Shown here: piece after piece, positions 21,252 to 34,946 of the stretch | Numbering within the stretch: the stretch's first letter is position 1 | Layout of the letters: every line of letters begins with the position of its first letter | Assembly: GCA_024196135.1 (NCBI GenBank) | Contig: JAMQCK010000115.1 | Coordinates: 1 to 61,139, forward strand | DNA: 61,139 bases | Direction of reading: 5' to 3' | Source of the DNA: Pleurotus ostreatus/Saccharomyces cerevisiae fusant | Taxonomy: Eukaryota; Opisthokonta | Program-made: the position numbers and the translations under genes | Notes under the pieces: model-generated | Databases searched by the model: none | What the model saw: only the letters and a program-made list of their open reading frames with translations | What the model was told of the DNA's origin: nothing

Positions 21252-23598
21252 ATGTCTCTACCAACCGCGCAAGTCCTTGCATCCGCCATTCCCCTTGTAA
21301 TTGCGACTCTATGGTTCATCAGGGCACGCAAAAGCGCTTATGCGCATGTCCCCGGGCCGACCTCGAAGTCCATCATGGGCTATCTGCCTGAACTACACGA
21401 CGAGAAGTCGCTTGAAGGCCTTCACTATAGCATGTGCAAGAAGTATGGTCATATTGCGCGCTTGCGAGGGGGATTCTTTGGGGTGCGTTCTCTGCTATTC
21501 TGCCCGAGTGTTTCTGACAGCGCCATGACGCCCAGGTTCAGCGGGACGCGCTATACATCACAGATCCCCTTGCGCTGCACTCGATTTTAGTTCGCGACCA
21601 ACGTATCTTCGAAGAGTCCGAGGAATTCAGAGGGTGCGCCTTCCCTTACTTTGCGAACACATACCCTCACCGTGATACATAGCTTGTTCGGCATCATCCA
21701 CCACGGTGATCATTCTGCAACCGCGTACGGTGCGCCCCATCTCACATCACATTCACCACATTCTAATTCATCCCCAAGGCACCGAGCACAAACGCCTTCG
21801 CCGTGTGCTCAACCCCGTTTTCACCGCCGCCTTCGTGTCCAAGCTGTCCCCCGTGTTCTATGGCATTGCCTACCAGCTTCGCGATCGGCTCGCCGCCAAG
21901 GTCAACGAGGCGCACGAAGGAACGGCCATCGACATGCTTGACCTCCTGACGCGCACCGCGCTCGAGCTCATCTCCCAAGGTGGCCTCGGGCACTCCTTCA
22001 ACAGCTTCTCCGACAACAGCGAAGAGTTCAACACGTTCCACGAAGCGCTCAAGACGGTCCTGTGAGCCAGTTGTTCTAGATGTCGCCATTGTGAACCTCA
22101 TATTCCGCAGACCCATGAGCGGCCGCCTCTTCCTCGTCCTGCCTTTCTTGAACAGCTGGCGGTTGATGAAGCCAGACTGGCTCCGGGGCTTCTTGTCCGC
22201 TGCGGTCTCTTATGTTCCCTGGCCATCCGCGCGTCGGGTACGTCGTGTGCGCAGGCCTCGGACTTGACTCACCTTCTTTTGCATAGTTCAAGTGGGCGGT
22301 GGACACCATGCACCCAGTCTGCAAGCGGCTCTTCCTGCTCAAGAAGGACCTTATCTCTCAGGGCAGCATCAGCGAGCTTGAGAAGACCGTCGCCGGTGGG
22401 AGGGATCTGTCTTCATTGCTGAGTGCGTGCTCTCGATCCGTGAGCTTCGGTCCTCACTGACGACGACGTAGTCGCCCGCAACTACGAGATCGAGGACGCG
22501 GATAGGATGAACGACGAGATGGTCATTGCGACGATGAGGTGTGCTTGCTCGATGGCGAACTCGAATTTGCTCGACGCCGGACTTTGTCTTGCTCACGGCC
22601 GCCATCAGCTCTATCGTACTAGGGGGACAAGAGACCACCGCTGGCGCGCTGTCACGGTTGCTATGTCTGATGGCTGAGAACCCTGACCTTCAGCAACGTC
22701 TACGGGATGAGCTGGTCGCTGCACGTGCGGTGCGTTGCGCTTCTCGTTGCCTTCGTCCGTATCATTGACATCTTCTAGAACAAGGGCGATGAGGAGCTGG
22801 ACTACTACGAGTTGAACGACCTCCCTCTGCTCGACGGTGTCTGCCGGGAGGCCCTTCGTCTCTTCGCGCCCGTCACTTTTGTCTGGCGGCAGTGCGTTCT
22901 GTTTGTTATCGCACCTCGTCGCTATCTAATCCATACCCTGCAGGACGTACGAGGACGCGGTCGTACCGCTCCAATTCCCCATCGTCGACCCGAGGACGGG
23001 CGCTGAGACACGCGAACTGCTCATCACGAAGGGCACGCCTGTCTACGTCGGTATGGGCGCGGCGAATCGGTCGGAGGCGATCTGGGGCGCGGACGCCGCC
23101 GAGCTCAAGCCGGAGCGGTGGATGGGGAAGACGATCAATGAGGGGACGGCGAGCGGTGTGAAGATGCCGGGTGAGTTGGATGGCGTGAAAGGATGCTTTG
23201 GAGACGAGGACCGGGATGGCAGAGCACGAGGAAGCTGATGCATTCCTTAGGGATATACTCGAATATCATGACCTTTCTTGGCGGTGGGAGGGCGTGTCCG
23301 TGAGTGTTCGACCCATGCTGACATGTGGGGATGGCTAACGGTTTTTTGCAGCGGCATGAAGTTTGCGATCCTTGAGATCAGTGAGTGGGCAGGCGCAGTT
23401 CAACTGCACATGCGTGCGTCCTATGTACTGACCGTACTTCCAGAGCTCGTACTGTCCATCCTCATCCCCGCCTTCGAGTTCCTCTCGTGCCCGGAGGAGA
23501 TCGATTGGCGGCTGGGGATCACCGTGGGCCCATATGTCAAGGGGAAGGAGGAAGCAGGGCCGAGTGTGCCGATCAGGGTGAGGAGGATCGCGGCGTAG
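21252..23598 (+). CDS. Cytochrome P450 monooxygenase 2
   Basis: A multi-exon P450. I prefer the Met at 21252 (MSLPTAQVLASAIPLVIATLWF, a membrane anchor) to an in-frame Met at 21234, because the TATA box is only about 31 bp from the latter. Visible motifs: VPGPTSKSIMGYLPEL after the anchor, I-helix VLGGQETTAGALSR (Glu in place of the common Asp), ExxR in CREALRLFAP, ELKPERWM, and the heme loop TFLGGGRACPGMKFAILE, whose Cys-Pro is split by an intron. It ends VPIRVRRIAA. It resembles fungal P450s of the FLGG-type heme loop. Substrate unknown. Confidence 0.86.
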
Positions 23599-24012
23599 AG
23601 GGGCGTCGCACATGAAAACAGCTTTAGCAGCCATGCTTAAACCTTGCACGAAGAGGCTGCGAGTTGACGTGGACAAGATGGCCACTGCACTGTATTCGCA
23701 AGCGCGCGCCTTCGCGGTGCCTTTTCGTCAATTGTCGCTGTATATGATACTAGCAAGTGACCGCGGTCGTGCCAATCGAAGTCACTTACATCTGCGCGAA
23801 GTCGACGGAAGTCCGACGACTGGAATTTGCCGAATCCGCTGCTTCAAAAATGGCGAAGTGAACGACAGCATCGATATAGCGCACTGCCATGGCCTACCAC
23901 ACCGAAGCTTCCATCTGGTCACAACAGCGTGTCGGCGGCGTTTGTGCGAACCGCGACGTCAACATCCAGCCAGCTGCGTGTCTGGCGCTGACGCGTGTTC
24001 TTCCCAACCATC
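23599..24012. other. Intergenic region
   Basis: No gene recognised between P450 2 and the NLR gene. It should hold the NLR promoter, but no clear TATA box was found. Confidence 0.4.
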
Positions 24013-27000
24013 ATGTTGACCGGCGTAGAGGCAGCAGACCAAAACTTGGACCGCAAAATTTTATACACGATCCATTGTGAGTCCTTTCGTTTATCTATAC
24101 TGATGTTGACTCATATCGCAAAGATACACCCATCAAAGACAGTCTTCCTAAAATCCCCAGGAAGCCTTGGCGTCTTGCTTGCCTGGACCTTCCCGTCAAG
24201 GGCCGTTACCGCGAATTGCATGCGAGAATCTCCGTCGGGGACCAGACTCAGCAATGCGACTTGGGTGAAGAGGCAGAATTGGAATTGTGCGTTCCTCAGG
24301 CTATCGGCAATGGCGTGGCTGAAACTGTACCGCAGCATTGTCGAACGAGGCTCGGACGTGAAGATCGAAGTTCACGCTGAATATAAGGCTGGTCCTGACT
24401 GCATCGCGAGGAAGACGTGCAAGCTAGCGTCGCTGATCTCTGCCGATGATCATGGTGCGTGGCAAAATTCTTTGGGTACGGACATTATCGATATAATCAC
24501 CCGCGTTAGTTCGACTTAACGTCGTTGATCCACAAGCCAAGACTGCGCCGACCCTCTCGCTGAAGGCGACAGTGACGCATTTCAACCATAGACTCGGCGA
24601 GGACGTAATAGGATTGGCCAAGGTGCTGGCTCTTTCGGAGAAGTGGCTCGCCCTAATGGATTACGCGCATCGTGTCGTCAAAATCGGCGGTATTGTAGCA
24701 GAGGTACGACCACCTGCCTTGCCCATCTGACTATACTCTCATCGGCTTCGATGCAGGCTCACCCTGTAGCGAAGGCTATATTCTCGGTACTTAAGTTGGG
24801 AGTGGAGGTACACGCGCACCGCAGCTTCGAGTGCCCACGTGCTGATAGAGCACAGGAACTCGAGAAGAGAAGGGAATATCACGACGATATACTCTCTCTT
24901 GTCGCTGATATGACGAAATCCTGCGAAATCGTCCTCGAATCGGACACAGCGCAATATGCAGAACGGCGGGAGAGCCAGGTAAATGCCTGCAAGACTCTGA
25001 TTCCTGAGATATTTCGCGCTCTGTCATTCATTCGGGGGCTGCTATCCAAGAACCTCGGTACGAGGCCAACATGCCCTTCTTTCGTGCTTATCGAATGGTG
25101 TGCAGCCTCTCGGCTACGCTCAAAGGTCGCCGAGGAGGCGGGGGCTCTTTGTAAGGGCCTGAACGACATAGCGGACGCTGTGAAAGGCGCAAGACATATC
25201 GATTCACAAAAAGCTGTGTTCAGGATAGAGAACATCGTAACTAGAACTGGTGAGGGAGGCTCATTAGCCTCGGTGCGGTGGACTGACTAGGTGTCCTTAG
25301 ACATCGACAACACCCTGCGCCACCTGAAGATAGCGGACGGTATGCAGGGCGCGTCCGACAAAGCATGTCTACCCAACACACGCGTTCAGCTCCTCGCAAC
25401 AATCATGGACTGGGTATTTGACCCAACAGGCACACGCTGCTTCTATATCTACGGCACGGCCGGCCAAGGCAAGTCGGCTGTGGCCCACAGCGTGGCTCGT
25501 CAATTGGAGGACATGGGCGTCGCCGCATCCTTCTTCGCCTTTGACCGGACTACGCGCGACCGCGCAGCGAATCAGTTATTCCCCACCATTGTCAGGAAAC
25601 TCGCCTACGTTGACCAGCACCATCTCGAGCAGCTTCGCGGGCTGCGTGCGGATCTGCTGGAAACCACCGACATCCATGATCAGTGCGAGCGTCTACTTCT
25701 ATCGTGCCTCCACGACTACCTCGTGCTCACGCCCATCATTATTGTCATCGACGCCTTGGACGAGTGTCCGAACGATAGCTTGGACGAGAAAAGGACTCGC
25801 GAGGCGCTCCTCAAGGCTATCACGAGATGTCTTAAAGATGATTGTCTTCATCATTACATCCGATTTTTCATCACGGCGCGTTTGGACTCCGATATTCGAA
25901 GTGCTCTTCTAAACGACTCTCGATCGACGCGACTCCATTCGATTGACGCCGCAGCTGGAACCGAAGCGGATATACACAAGTTCGTCTCATCCAGGCTTGT
26001 CGACTCCCGGGACGTGGCATGTTACGTGGATATCGTGGCACAGGCTGCGCAGACTCACTTCGAGTGCGCGGCGCTTCTCTGTCGAGAGCTGACAAATGGG
26101 GGCCGGCCTATGTCGAGAAATGCGCGCAAAGACCTCATCGAGCGCGTTAAGTCCCAACCCGGGCGCACGTTGTATGAAACCTATCACCTGATTCTCAGGA
26201 CTCACCTCGACAAGACGGATGAGAGTTGCCTATCTACCTATCGTCAGCTGCTCGCCTGGGTGCTTGCAGTACGCCAGCCGCAGCCGTACGTCGTTCTTCA
26301 TGAGATCGCAACGCTGATGCTGCCAGAAGAAGACGTCACGAGCGTCCTCGAGGGACTTGGCTCTCTTCTCGCCGGAACAGTCATCAACACCCAGGAACCT
26401 ATCCGCCCGCTCCATACATCCTTTCGCGACTTCGTACTCGACGCCAAGGCCAGTGGACTCTTTGCCATCACATCCGAGTTTGACGCTGCCGACTCGCAAC
26501 TCGCTCTCGCGTGCTTGCGTATCATGGGCAGACAGGAGAGCGGCCTCCGATATAACATTTGCGACCTCCCATCCCCTTTCGTGTACAAGAAGGACATCAA
26601 GGACTTGAGTGGTTGTCTCATCGAGCACATATCGTCCGGACTCAGATACGCCTGTCGAGAACTCTCTGCGCACCTCTCGCGCAGTGAGAAATTCGATGAA
26701 GGTGCGTGAATTGCTCTCCTCAGTGTCCGCGCTCATCACTGACGATAACGCTAGCCCTCGTGTCCGCCTTGAAGGGGTTTCTACAAGACCGCTTCCTTTT
26801 CTGGCTCGAAGCGTGCGGCTGGCTTGGGTACGAGCCCTGCGAAAGTCTTCGTGAGATACTGCAATGGGTGGAGGTACATGGTATTACGTCATCGACAATC
26901 GAGAACTGACGACCCTGCGGCAGGAACAAACCCTTGACGACGTACCGCATATCGTTGTGGAATTCATCGCGTTCGAAAAACGATTTCGCGAAGCAATTTC

Positions 27001-29317
27001 GACGTCGCCACCTCAGGTCTACATCACCGGTCTCCTTTTTGCGCCAGTCGATTCGCATGTCTCCAAACTGTACCATCATTGCGTCGCTAGTCCAATCGAA
27101 ATCTCAGGATACGAGCAGGAGAAAGAGTGGCCACCAAGCGAGACTCTCGTGATCCAAACCTGGAGTAAAGTCCTGTCCGTCGCTTACTCGCCTGATGGTA
27201 CAAAGATTGTAGCCGGCCTCAGCGATCATACACTTCGACTCTGGGATGCAGGGACGGGGCGCCAGATTGGCACTGGTATACGAGGACACGAACGTGTAGT
27301 CTGTTCTGTCGCATTTTCGCCCGATGGCTCAAGGATCGCTTCAGGCTCAGGAGACAATACCGTTCGACTTTGGGACACCAAGACCGGGCAGCAGCAGGGC
27401 GAGGCATCATGCGGGCACACTTATTCTATTCGGTCAGTCGCATTCTCGCCGGACGGGTCCATCATTGTCAGCGGATCAGACGACTGCACATTACGGACAT
27501 GGGATGCGAAGACCGGGAAAGAGATGGGTGAAGCGCTGGAGGGCCATACGGGCGCTGTCACATCTGTCGTCTTCTCGCACAATGGCACTCGCATTGTCTG
27601 TGGTGCTGAGGACGGAACGGCCCGCATCTGGGAAGCAGCAACGCGACAGCAGCTAGGTGATCCTATACGACACAAAGACTGGGTCAGATCCGTCGCAATC
27701 TCGCGCGACGGCAAATATATGGCCTCTGGTTCTGACGACGGGACCATCCGTGTGTTGGATGCAGGAGGGAGACAGCAAGTTTGGACTTTTCAAGGGCATA
27801 CAGGCTGGATATATTCCGTTGGCTTCTCCCCTGATTGTACGCGCATCGTCTCAGGCGGGAGCGATCACATCATGCGCATCTGGGATGTAACCTCAGGGAG
27901 GCAGGTCGGCGATGACTTCCGCGGTCACACCGATAATGTCAACACCGTCGCCTTTTCTCCGGACGGGAAGCACGTCGCGTCCGGCTCCAGGGACGGCACG
28001 ATCCGAGTCTGGGATGTGCGGGAGGTGAAGAAGGAAAGCAGCATTCCGGTCGGACACACCGGCGGCGTCTGCTCGGTCGCTTGCTCGTCGGACGGCAACT
28101 ACATCGTCTCTGGCTCACGCGATGAGACGGTGCGATTGTGGGACGCGCAGACGGGGCAGTCGTTGGGGGACCCAATGAGAGGGCACCATGGCATCGTCAA
28201 CTGCGTCACGTTCTCAGCAGACGGCTCGCGAATAGCCTCCGCTTCGAACGACAGGACGGTGCGAGTCTGGGACGTGGAGATGCGACTACCGGTGGGCGAC
28301 GTGCTTCATGGGCACGACAGCGGGGTTCTCTGTGTCAAATTCTCGCCCGATGGCACCTGGTTGGTATCTGGATCGGCGGACAGAACTCTGCGTCTCTGGG
28401 ATGCGGTGACGGGGCGGCAAATCGGCGAGGCGCTTTATGGTCATGAGGACTGGGTTCGATCTGTGACCTTCTCAAGTGATGGCTTGACCGTCGCATCTGG
28501 CTCTGACGACGGCTCCATTCGATTATGGGGTGCTCAATCGCGGCTGCAGAGAGGGGCACTCAGAGGTCATCAAGGTCATGTTCGGTCCGTGGTATTCTCT
28601 CCCGATGATATGTTGCTTGTGTCTGGCTCGGATGATAGGACGATTCACCTGTGGGACGTGCAGACGGGCGAAATTATGGGTGAGCTACCCACCAATCATA
28701 CTGGCTGTATACAATCTGTCTCCTTCTCCACCGACGGGAGATACGCCGTGTCCGGATCTAACGATAGGACGGTACGTATCTGGAATGTGCAGACCAGGCA
28801 ACAAGTCGGTGATGCCTTGCGAGGGCACGAGGGCCGGGTTGTATCGATCGCTTTCTCATCGAATAGCACCCATATTATTTCTGGCTCTATGGACGGGACG
28901 ATCCGAGTTTGGGACTGTGCGAACTTGCAGAGCTCCACGAGTAAGGCCGACGCCGCGAGGACAGACACGACAGGATTCCTAGTGCAGTCAGCACTTCAGG
29001 AGAACCAGGACAGTTGGCTGTTCTACGAGGACAACGGCACCCAGAAACCCATACTCTGGATCCCTCACCATCTACGACGCTACCACCGTGTTTACTCCCC
29101 CTTTCATGTTCAGTTTATACCTCCCACGACCCTACAAATGCACATCGCACTCAACGACTCGTTACGACTCGACGGATGGCCGACCTACTCGACTGCACCC
29201 GCCGCTGAGAAGCCAGCCAAGGCGCCGAAACTCGAGGAGCCAAATGGGGGTGTCGCTCGACGTCAGGAGAGTCATCTGGTAAGCAAGAATCTACTCCTAC
29301 GCTATCTCGTATGCTGA
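24013..29317 (+). CDS. NLR-like STAND protein, C2-NACHT-WD40
   Basis: Domains in order. A C2-like start: LPRKPWRLACLDLPVKG, ISVGDQTQQCDLGEEAELEF, then VKIEVHAEYKAGPDC, joined by a 49-nt intron at 24287-24335. A helical STAND linker contains HPVAKAIFSVLKLGVEVH. A NACHT ATPase has Walker A YGTAGQGKSAV and Walker B IIIVIDALDECP. Fourteen WD40 repeats (WD motifs from LRLWDAGTGRQ to IRVWDCANLQS) fit two seven-blade propellers, and a short C-terminal extension contains WLFYEDNGTQKPILWIP. Fungal NACHT-WD40 proteins sense non-self or mediate heterokaryon incompatibility; the repeats bind ligand and the NACHT domain oligomerises. The repeats lie mostly in one exon (26.9-29.3 kb). The start is the least certain point, and an upstream exon is possible. 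Confidence 0.85.
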
Positions 29318-29724
29318 GATTACCTCCGGATGATAGAGCTAGGTACTACGATACGGGCAGCTGCTGGCGGTCGAGCCTGCACGGACGTGACTCCCTTTCC
29401 ATACATTCGACTATACCTGATTCGCTGGTGCGCTCTTTCTAGCACTCGTGTCCTCATCTGTCTCGTTACTATGGTACCTACCCTTCTTCTCTTCAACTCT
29501 TGCATATCACCGCGACGTCTATCAAACCACATATATCTGGTATCGGACATGAATCCTTGTTTGCTTCGACTCTTCGTATATATGCGTTCTGTTACGGAAT
29601 TTTCGGCCTCGCTGCATATTTCTGCGATTCATGAAGGACTTGACTCGGCTTGTTCTACGGCAGATCCGCTACATATGGGACTCGAGTTCGATATTGGATC
29701 AAACTACGGACAGGGCTAGTCTAG

Positions 29725-30371
29725 TTACCGTACGACCTTCACCCAGTGCCTCTGTGTATACGTCGTTATGATCTCCGGGTTATCATAATCACTCAAGTCC
29801 GGGGTCGCCGGCGGAGGTGCAAGTCGCCGTAACGCGTCGACGTGAGTCGCTGACGGTCGCGAGTCAGGAGCGCCCTATGAGTGCACGACGTATGTCGAAT
29901 CGCCTGCAGCCACGCCATCAACGCCAGCGAGAGTGAAGAAACTGTCTGACTTACTGGCGAGAAATACAGGGCACAGGAGGTGCACGGCATCGTACGTATC
30001 AGCATGCGCTTGCCGCGTCCGGTGTTTTCATGTCGCGTCGAGCGCGCGCCACAGGGGGAGGATGATCCTAGGGCACAGGTCATCACCTCTGCATGTTCGC
30101 TCGTAAGCCAACAGCTGGTCCGCGCCGGCGAGATGAGAGGTTGAACTATCACGGTCGTCAGAGAACATGAGGGAAACAGGCCAGGCGAACTCCCCTCAAA
30201 GGAAGCGCACGTAGTGCTTGATGGTCCGCGAGTTGCACGAGAAGTTATGTGTCGGCAGACTCGACTATCCTTGCATCGACGCGTGCAGGAATCTTCAGAA
30301 GTCAAAGAAGGCGCCTGAAGAGAATCGAGGACATCAGACCCGTTCGGACGGAAGCAGGAAGTCGAGCTCAC
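29725..30371 (-). pseudogene. Family X fragment, relative of 60225-60818
   Basis: On the minus strand the sequence aligns well by eye with 60225-60818 on the plus strand. Shared stretches include CGCCGGCGCGG, TGCAGAGGTG and CTAGGAT, and a matching end with a stop codon (EITTYTQRHWVKVVR against YITTYALRKLGKAVQ). A stop interrupts the matching frame within this copy (about 30.0 kb), so it is probably decayed. The product is not recognised. Confidence 0.45.
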
Positions 30372-30912
30372 CAGGCGAGTCTCAAGCGCTAGAGGACCTC
30401 AACTGCCAGAATCAGTGCTGACATCCCTTCTTGATACGCTGCATATGCCGGGCTTATGGACTTCCCGCCTGGATCGCAAGTTCGAGCTAAACCGCGCTTT
30501 CAGATCGACCGTCTAGCTCGCTACCTCATAGAACACTTAATGAGCTCTGAGAGAGGGCTTTCAAAGTCTGTATGGTATGAGCAAGAGCGCGAGTAACATA
30601 GCAGGGAGAAGGACTCACCGGCATGAACTCATCAGGTCGGTCGAATGAAAGTTTAGCGACGAGGCGCATCACCCAACGCGAGCTCGCCGTTTATATCTCG
30701 CGCCAAATCAGTCAACTAGAGCATAATCATGAGTATTGAAGCCGTCGGAGGACCAAGAGTTCTGCGGGCGTCCGAGCGCCTGGACAATCGGCGTTGGTGA
30801 GAGCGGGAGGCAGAATGTGGGCCTGAAAAGCGGCTAGAGAGTAGGGGATACACTCAAGAATCAAGATGATTGTATCACAGATATCGCGAGAGCAGAGAGC
30901 GTTTGTACGGAG

Positions 30913-31300
30913 ATGGAGGTTGAAGACAAGGACGGACGACTCGATCAGGCTCCGCCCTTGATCTCGATCAGATCCCGGTTTGCTTCCGGGTCCGTCTTGC
31001 TTCCGTCCACCATCGTCAACGCCGCCAACGCCGACGCCCTGTGCGTCTTCCCCTCACGCGCGAAGTACTGCACTCTGCCTGCTCTGAAAGACCTCGACGC
31101 TTATCGGTTCTCACAATCACTGCCGGCGCGCACGCCAGTCAACACGATGTCGACCTACTCCACGACCGGCGGCGAGGAGCTTTCTCCCGCGGAAGCGGTC
31201 GACTCGCTTCAAGGAGGATGCGAATGCGTAGAGGGGACGGGGAGCTTCAATGGGGGAGGGAAGGGGGAAGTACGAAGTTTCTGACACTCGACGGTGTTGT
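30913..31300 (+). repeat. Family Y block, relative of 59430-59664
   Basis: Near-collinear DNA similarity, by eye around 80%, with the reverse complement of 59430-59664: both read CTTGATCTCGATCAGAT, then GTCCGTCTTGCTTCCGTCCA, then GACGCCCT. In one frame both give QAPxLISIRxRFA, then SVLLPS. Whether this is coding, a leader or a mobile-element piece is unclear. Confidence 0.5.
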
Positions 31301-31539
31301 GCACACGGGCTCAAAGTACGCGTCCTGCAGTACTCATCCTCCGCAAGCTGAACTCAACATACCCAGTCGTCTCCCGTACATGGCTTGATAACTAGCCGGG
31401 GGCTCCGAAGCAAGAAACATACGCGCCATGCAGGCTCTTGGGGTCTCTGGCTGCGTGACTCTACCGGTTCATCGCGTGCGGAAAATCAAGCCTTCCGCTA
31501 CCATCGACCCGCGCCTGCAACCTAGTCTACAACGTATGC

Positions 31540-31870
31540 TCCTTCAAACGAAGGCACTCAGCGAGTCAATGCTCTGCTCGGTATTGCAACGGGTCCGTCG
31601 ACGATTGGAAGCATGGTCTCGCTATTGGGTGAGTACGACCGGCTCCAGTCTGTCGAGTCTCGCACGACATTGCTAACGCCCTGCCTCTAGGTCTCTCTTC
31701 ATCTACGACAACAACATGCCTGGCTACCAGATACATGAGGTTTTGTCGCGATATGCGCGCTCGCTGGCGCTCATGATGAGCGTCTTCTGGAGGTATGTGA
31801 TCGGCTTGACCTCGAACCCATCCCGACTGACGCTCTCCTTTCATTCGACTATCACAGCTCTCATAGGTCA
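31540..31870 (+). pseudogene. Family Y exon-like block, relative of 58730-59070
   Basis: An exon-like segment bounded by conserved AG and GTATGT sites encodes SLFIYDNNMPGYQIHEVL followed by SRYARSLALMMSVFWR. The reverse complement of 58.8-58.9 kb encodes the near match SIIYDDNMLCYPIHQVL with FMMSVFWR, with the same splice borders. The preceding segment also matches (ATGPSTIGSMVSLLG against ERIITLLG). The family is not recognised. Confidence 0.45.
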
Positions 31871-34800
31871 TGTATGCCCACGAAGAGCTCCCCGCCCCTC
31901 ACACTGATACACCAGGACGATCGTAGGGGTCAAGTTCAGGCTGCCACACTGCTCTCGCCGCCAGCGGACGACATCGACCGCGAACCGCGGACAAAGATGA
32001 CAGTCTGCTTCATCACTCGCACCCTCAACCTTACCACCGTCCTGGTTGACTTTAAGTGCATCGTCTGGCGCTTCAGCGTGTCAAGTACACCATCCGCTCT
32101 CTATCGACGTAGTCGGGTGCGTCCGCGGTCGTGCTCGGCTGATTGAAAGCGCTGACGTACCTTTAGCCCGGCGAAGATGGGGACGCTGCTGGATGCCGCA
32201 TCGGCCGTCGAAGCGCAGGGAAGATCTCCCTTCCGACTCAAGCGCGACCGGGCGCCATCATAGTCAAGCTCTACGGCAAGACAAACAGGTGCGTACTGCT
32301 GAGCATCGCGTGCAGCGCTGACTTGCGCATATAGCCAATCAGTGCGCCCAAGCGACTCAGTGCGCTCAGCTACATGCAGGACCTTTGGCGCGCATGACTC
32401 GTAAGGATGAAAGAACAATCACTCGACTGGTCCAGTAGAGCATAGCTTCGAGGGTCGGCGCTAGCTCGAGCCGATCGTTGCTCGTCCGATGATTCGGCAG
32501 AGTCATGAATCGGCAGACGAAGGTGGGGTTTGCAATGACTCGTGCGCCCTTTCGACGCTCATCTCGCTGGCGGCGGGATACAATTCAAAGCTATGGGAGG
32601 GACTCGCTTTACTGTCTAGGGCATGACGCATTGTCGTCACTACTCGCCGTCAGATGGAGGTCTATGCGTTGTGAGCTTCGCCGGATGCATTCGGCTCGAC
32701 GTCAATGGTCATCGTCGACCTTTAGGTGCGCCTGCGCTCTCACTGACTGCATAGTCTGTCAACGCTCTCGAAGGACTGTCTGCACACCAAGGACCCGACG
32801 CAGCCATCGGGTGAGTCCTCCTCTTTGCCGTCCGCTCGCTGGCGAATCTCTGTCATTATTCCGTCTGTACAGAGGCTCACTCAAGCGGTTGTCGACCCCG
32901 ACAGTGCAGCTGTGGCTTTGATGCCTCCGAGAGATTGTCTCCGCACCCTTCAGATAGATATGAAATATAAAGATTTGCTCCTTCGCCGCAATTCTACCAC
33001 CGAGTAAGAGCCATCCGCGAAGTTCAATATCGACTGCACGGAAAACGTGTGACGATGCGGGGATCGGAGTTGACGGCCCGCTACTTCCGAGTCCCGTCCC
33101 GATCGTCGGGGAGCCTTAGCTGCTCATCACGTCCCTTCATGCACAGATGCCGACGTCGCCGTGCAACACCTCCGCCTGCTCGCCCTTTCCATCTGCTATG
33201 CATATGGCCTCTGACTTGGCCCTTCTCGAGTCTGACGCTGTCTATGGACTCGGATGATCGTCCGTGTTCGCTGGCGTCCAAGATTTCCGACCTCTGGCGT
33301 CCTGCGCTCATCGCCGGCCGGAAGAACTCAGCCTGGATTCGGCACCTGGAGCTTGAGGTTCTCGGTCCTGCCGGTGATGCAGGAAGCTCGCAGGTGCGTG
33401 ATCGTACCCGCTTGCAGAGCCCCACGCTGACGCACTGAGCAGACGCCGCACATCCTAACGATACGAAAGCCAATTTTGAGTTTCGACCCCATACCTACGA
33501 CCACCAGACCTGGATACAAGGACCACTCCTCTCGCCGCTGTCGATGCGAACTGGAAGGCAACCCCGTCCCACCCCCACTCTCGCGCTGCTATAGGCTTTC
33601 AAGACCTTCGTGCGCGATTGTGCGCGCATATATGCACCTCGAATTTAAGATTTCGCAAGTACTCTCAATATATGCGCCTCTCGCGCCTCCGTGCGGCTCT
33701 CCGACGATTCGCAGAAGACCATTCTTAGCATCCAAACCATCTCTTGTACGGTCGCGCTTCGGTCAGTCTGCTCGTCCTCTTTTCTCTCATACTGTGCTGA
33801 TTCCTTTAAGATATTAGAGCTCTTGCGAAGTCGAAAGACATTCGTTATCTGCGGCGATGCCAGACCCTTCGAAGCCCACCCTCGACGCACTCATGCGGAT
33901 CTCAGTTTGGGAGCTACGTCGAAGGCCCGATCCAAGGGCAGCCCTATACGAGTTCTCAGGACCGAGCCTAAGCTCACGCAGTCCATACGATACGCAAGCA
34001 TATTTTCATTGGCTCTTCTGTGTCCTCGAACGGCGTCTGAAGGTGGGTCTCCTTTGTTTGAGCACCACTTCCTCGCGCTGACGGAATTTTCAGAGGCCTC
34101 GACGATGACCACAGCCATGCATCACTCAAATTTGACGCATTTATGCGGGCGAGGGCCCATATACGAGATGGAATTCCTGTCGCACATCGAGTTCGACGAC
34201 TTCCGCCCCGGATTGTCTCCGCCTCGAATATTTCGATTCTATCTCATGCTCTGGCCTCGACCTCTGCTGCTATAAGCGCGTCTACGGAATCGTCTGCATC
34301 AAGGGCAATGTTCAATCCAGCCCATGGTACGCTCGACTCCATCTATCTCAACGCAATGTCATCGGCGCTCCATTCTGTCGGCGGCGATTCCTCTTGCTCC
34401 TCAACGGAAGCAAGATTAACCAGTATCTCCTCGTCGCGGGACCCGAGCTTCGTCGACGGAGGGCGGCGCCATCCAGCCCAGCCCCTGCGTCGTTGTTTGT
34501 CGACTGCGCCGTCGAGGGTGAGCCTCGCGCCAGTCAGGGCGAGCGCCTCCTCATCGAGCTCGGGTGCTGCATGGACCATGTGCCCAGGTGCCAACGGTAT
34601 GCAAACGGCCTCTATCCGTCGTCTGGCAAAGAGCTTCAAGACTCTGGCACCATCGATCCGCGGGAGAGGTCGCATCTACAGGCCAAGACTCAGCACCCGA
34701 TCCAGCTCCATTACCCGAACTTGCCGGCCGCGGTCGACATCGACGTTGGAAGGACGACCGACGTTAAGGTCAAAGTCTGCCTTCATCCTCGCCCCTACAC

Positions 34801-34946
34801 CGCCATCTTCATCACCATCTGGGCCGATTATGACCTCATGCATCTTCTGACGACGAAGCACATCAAGTCGGCCCTCGCTTCCACGATCACCGTCTTTTTT
34901 ACGGGCGAATTTAACCATTGGGTCCGTCGCCTTCAAACTACCGAGC

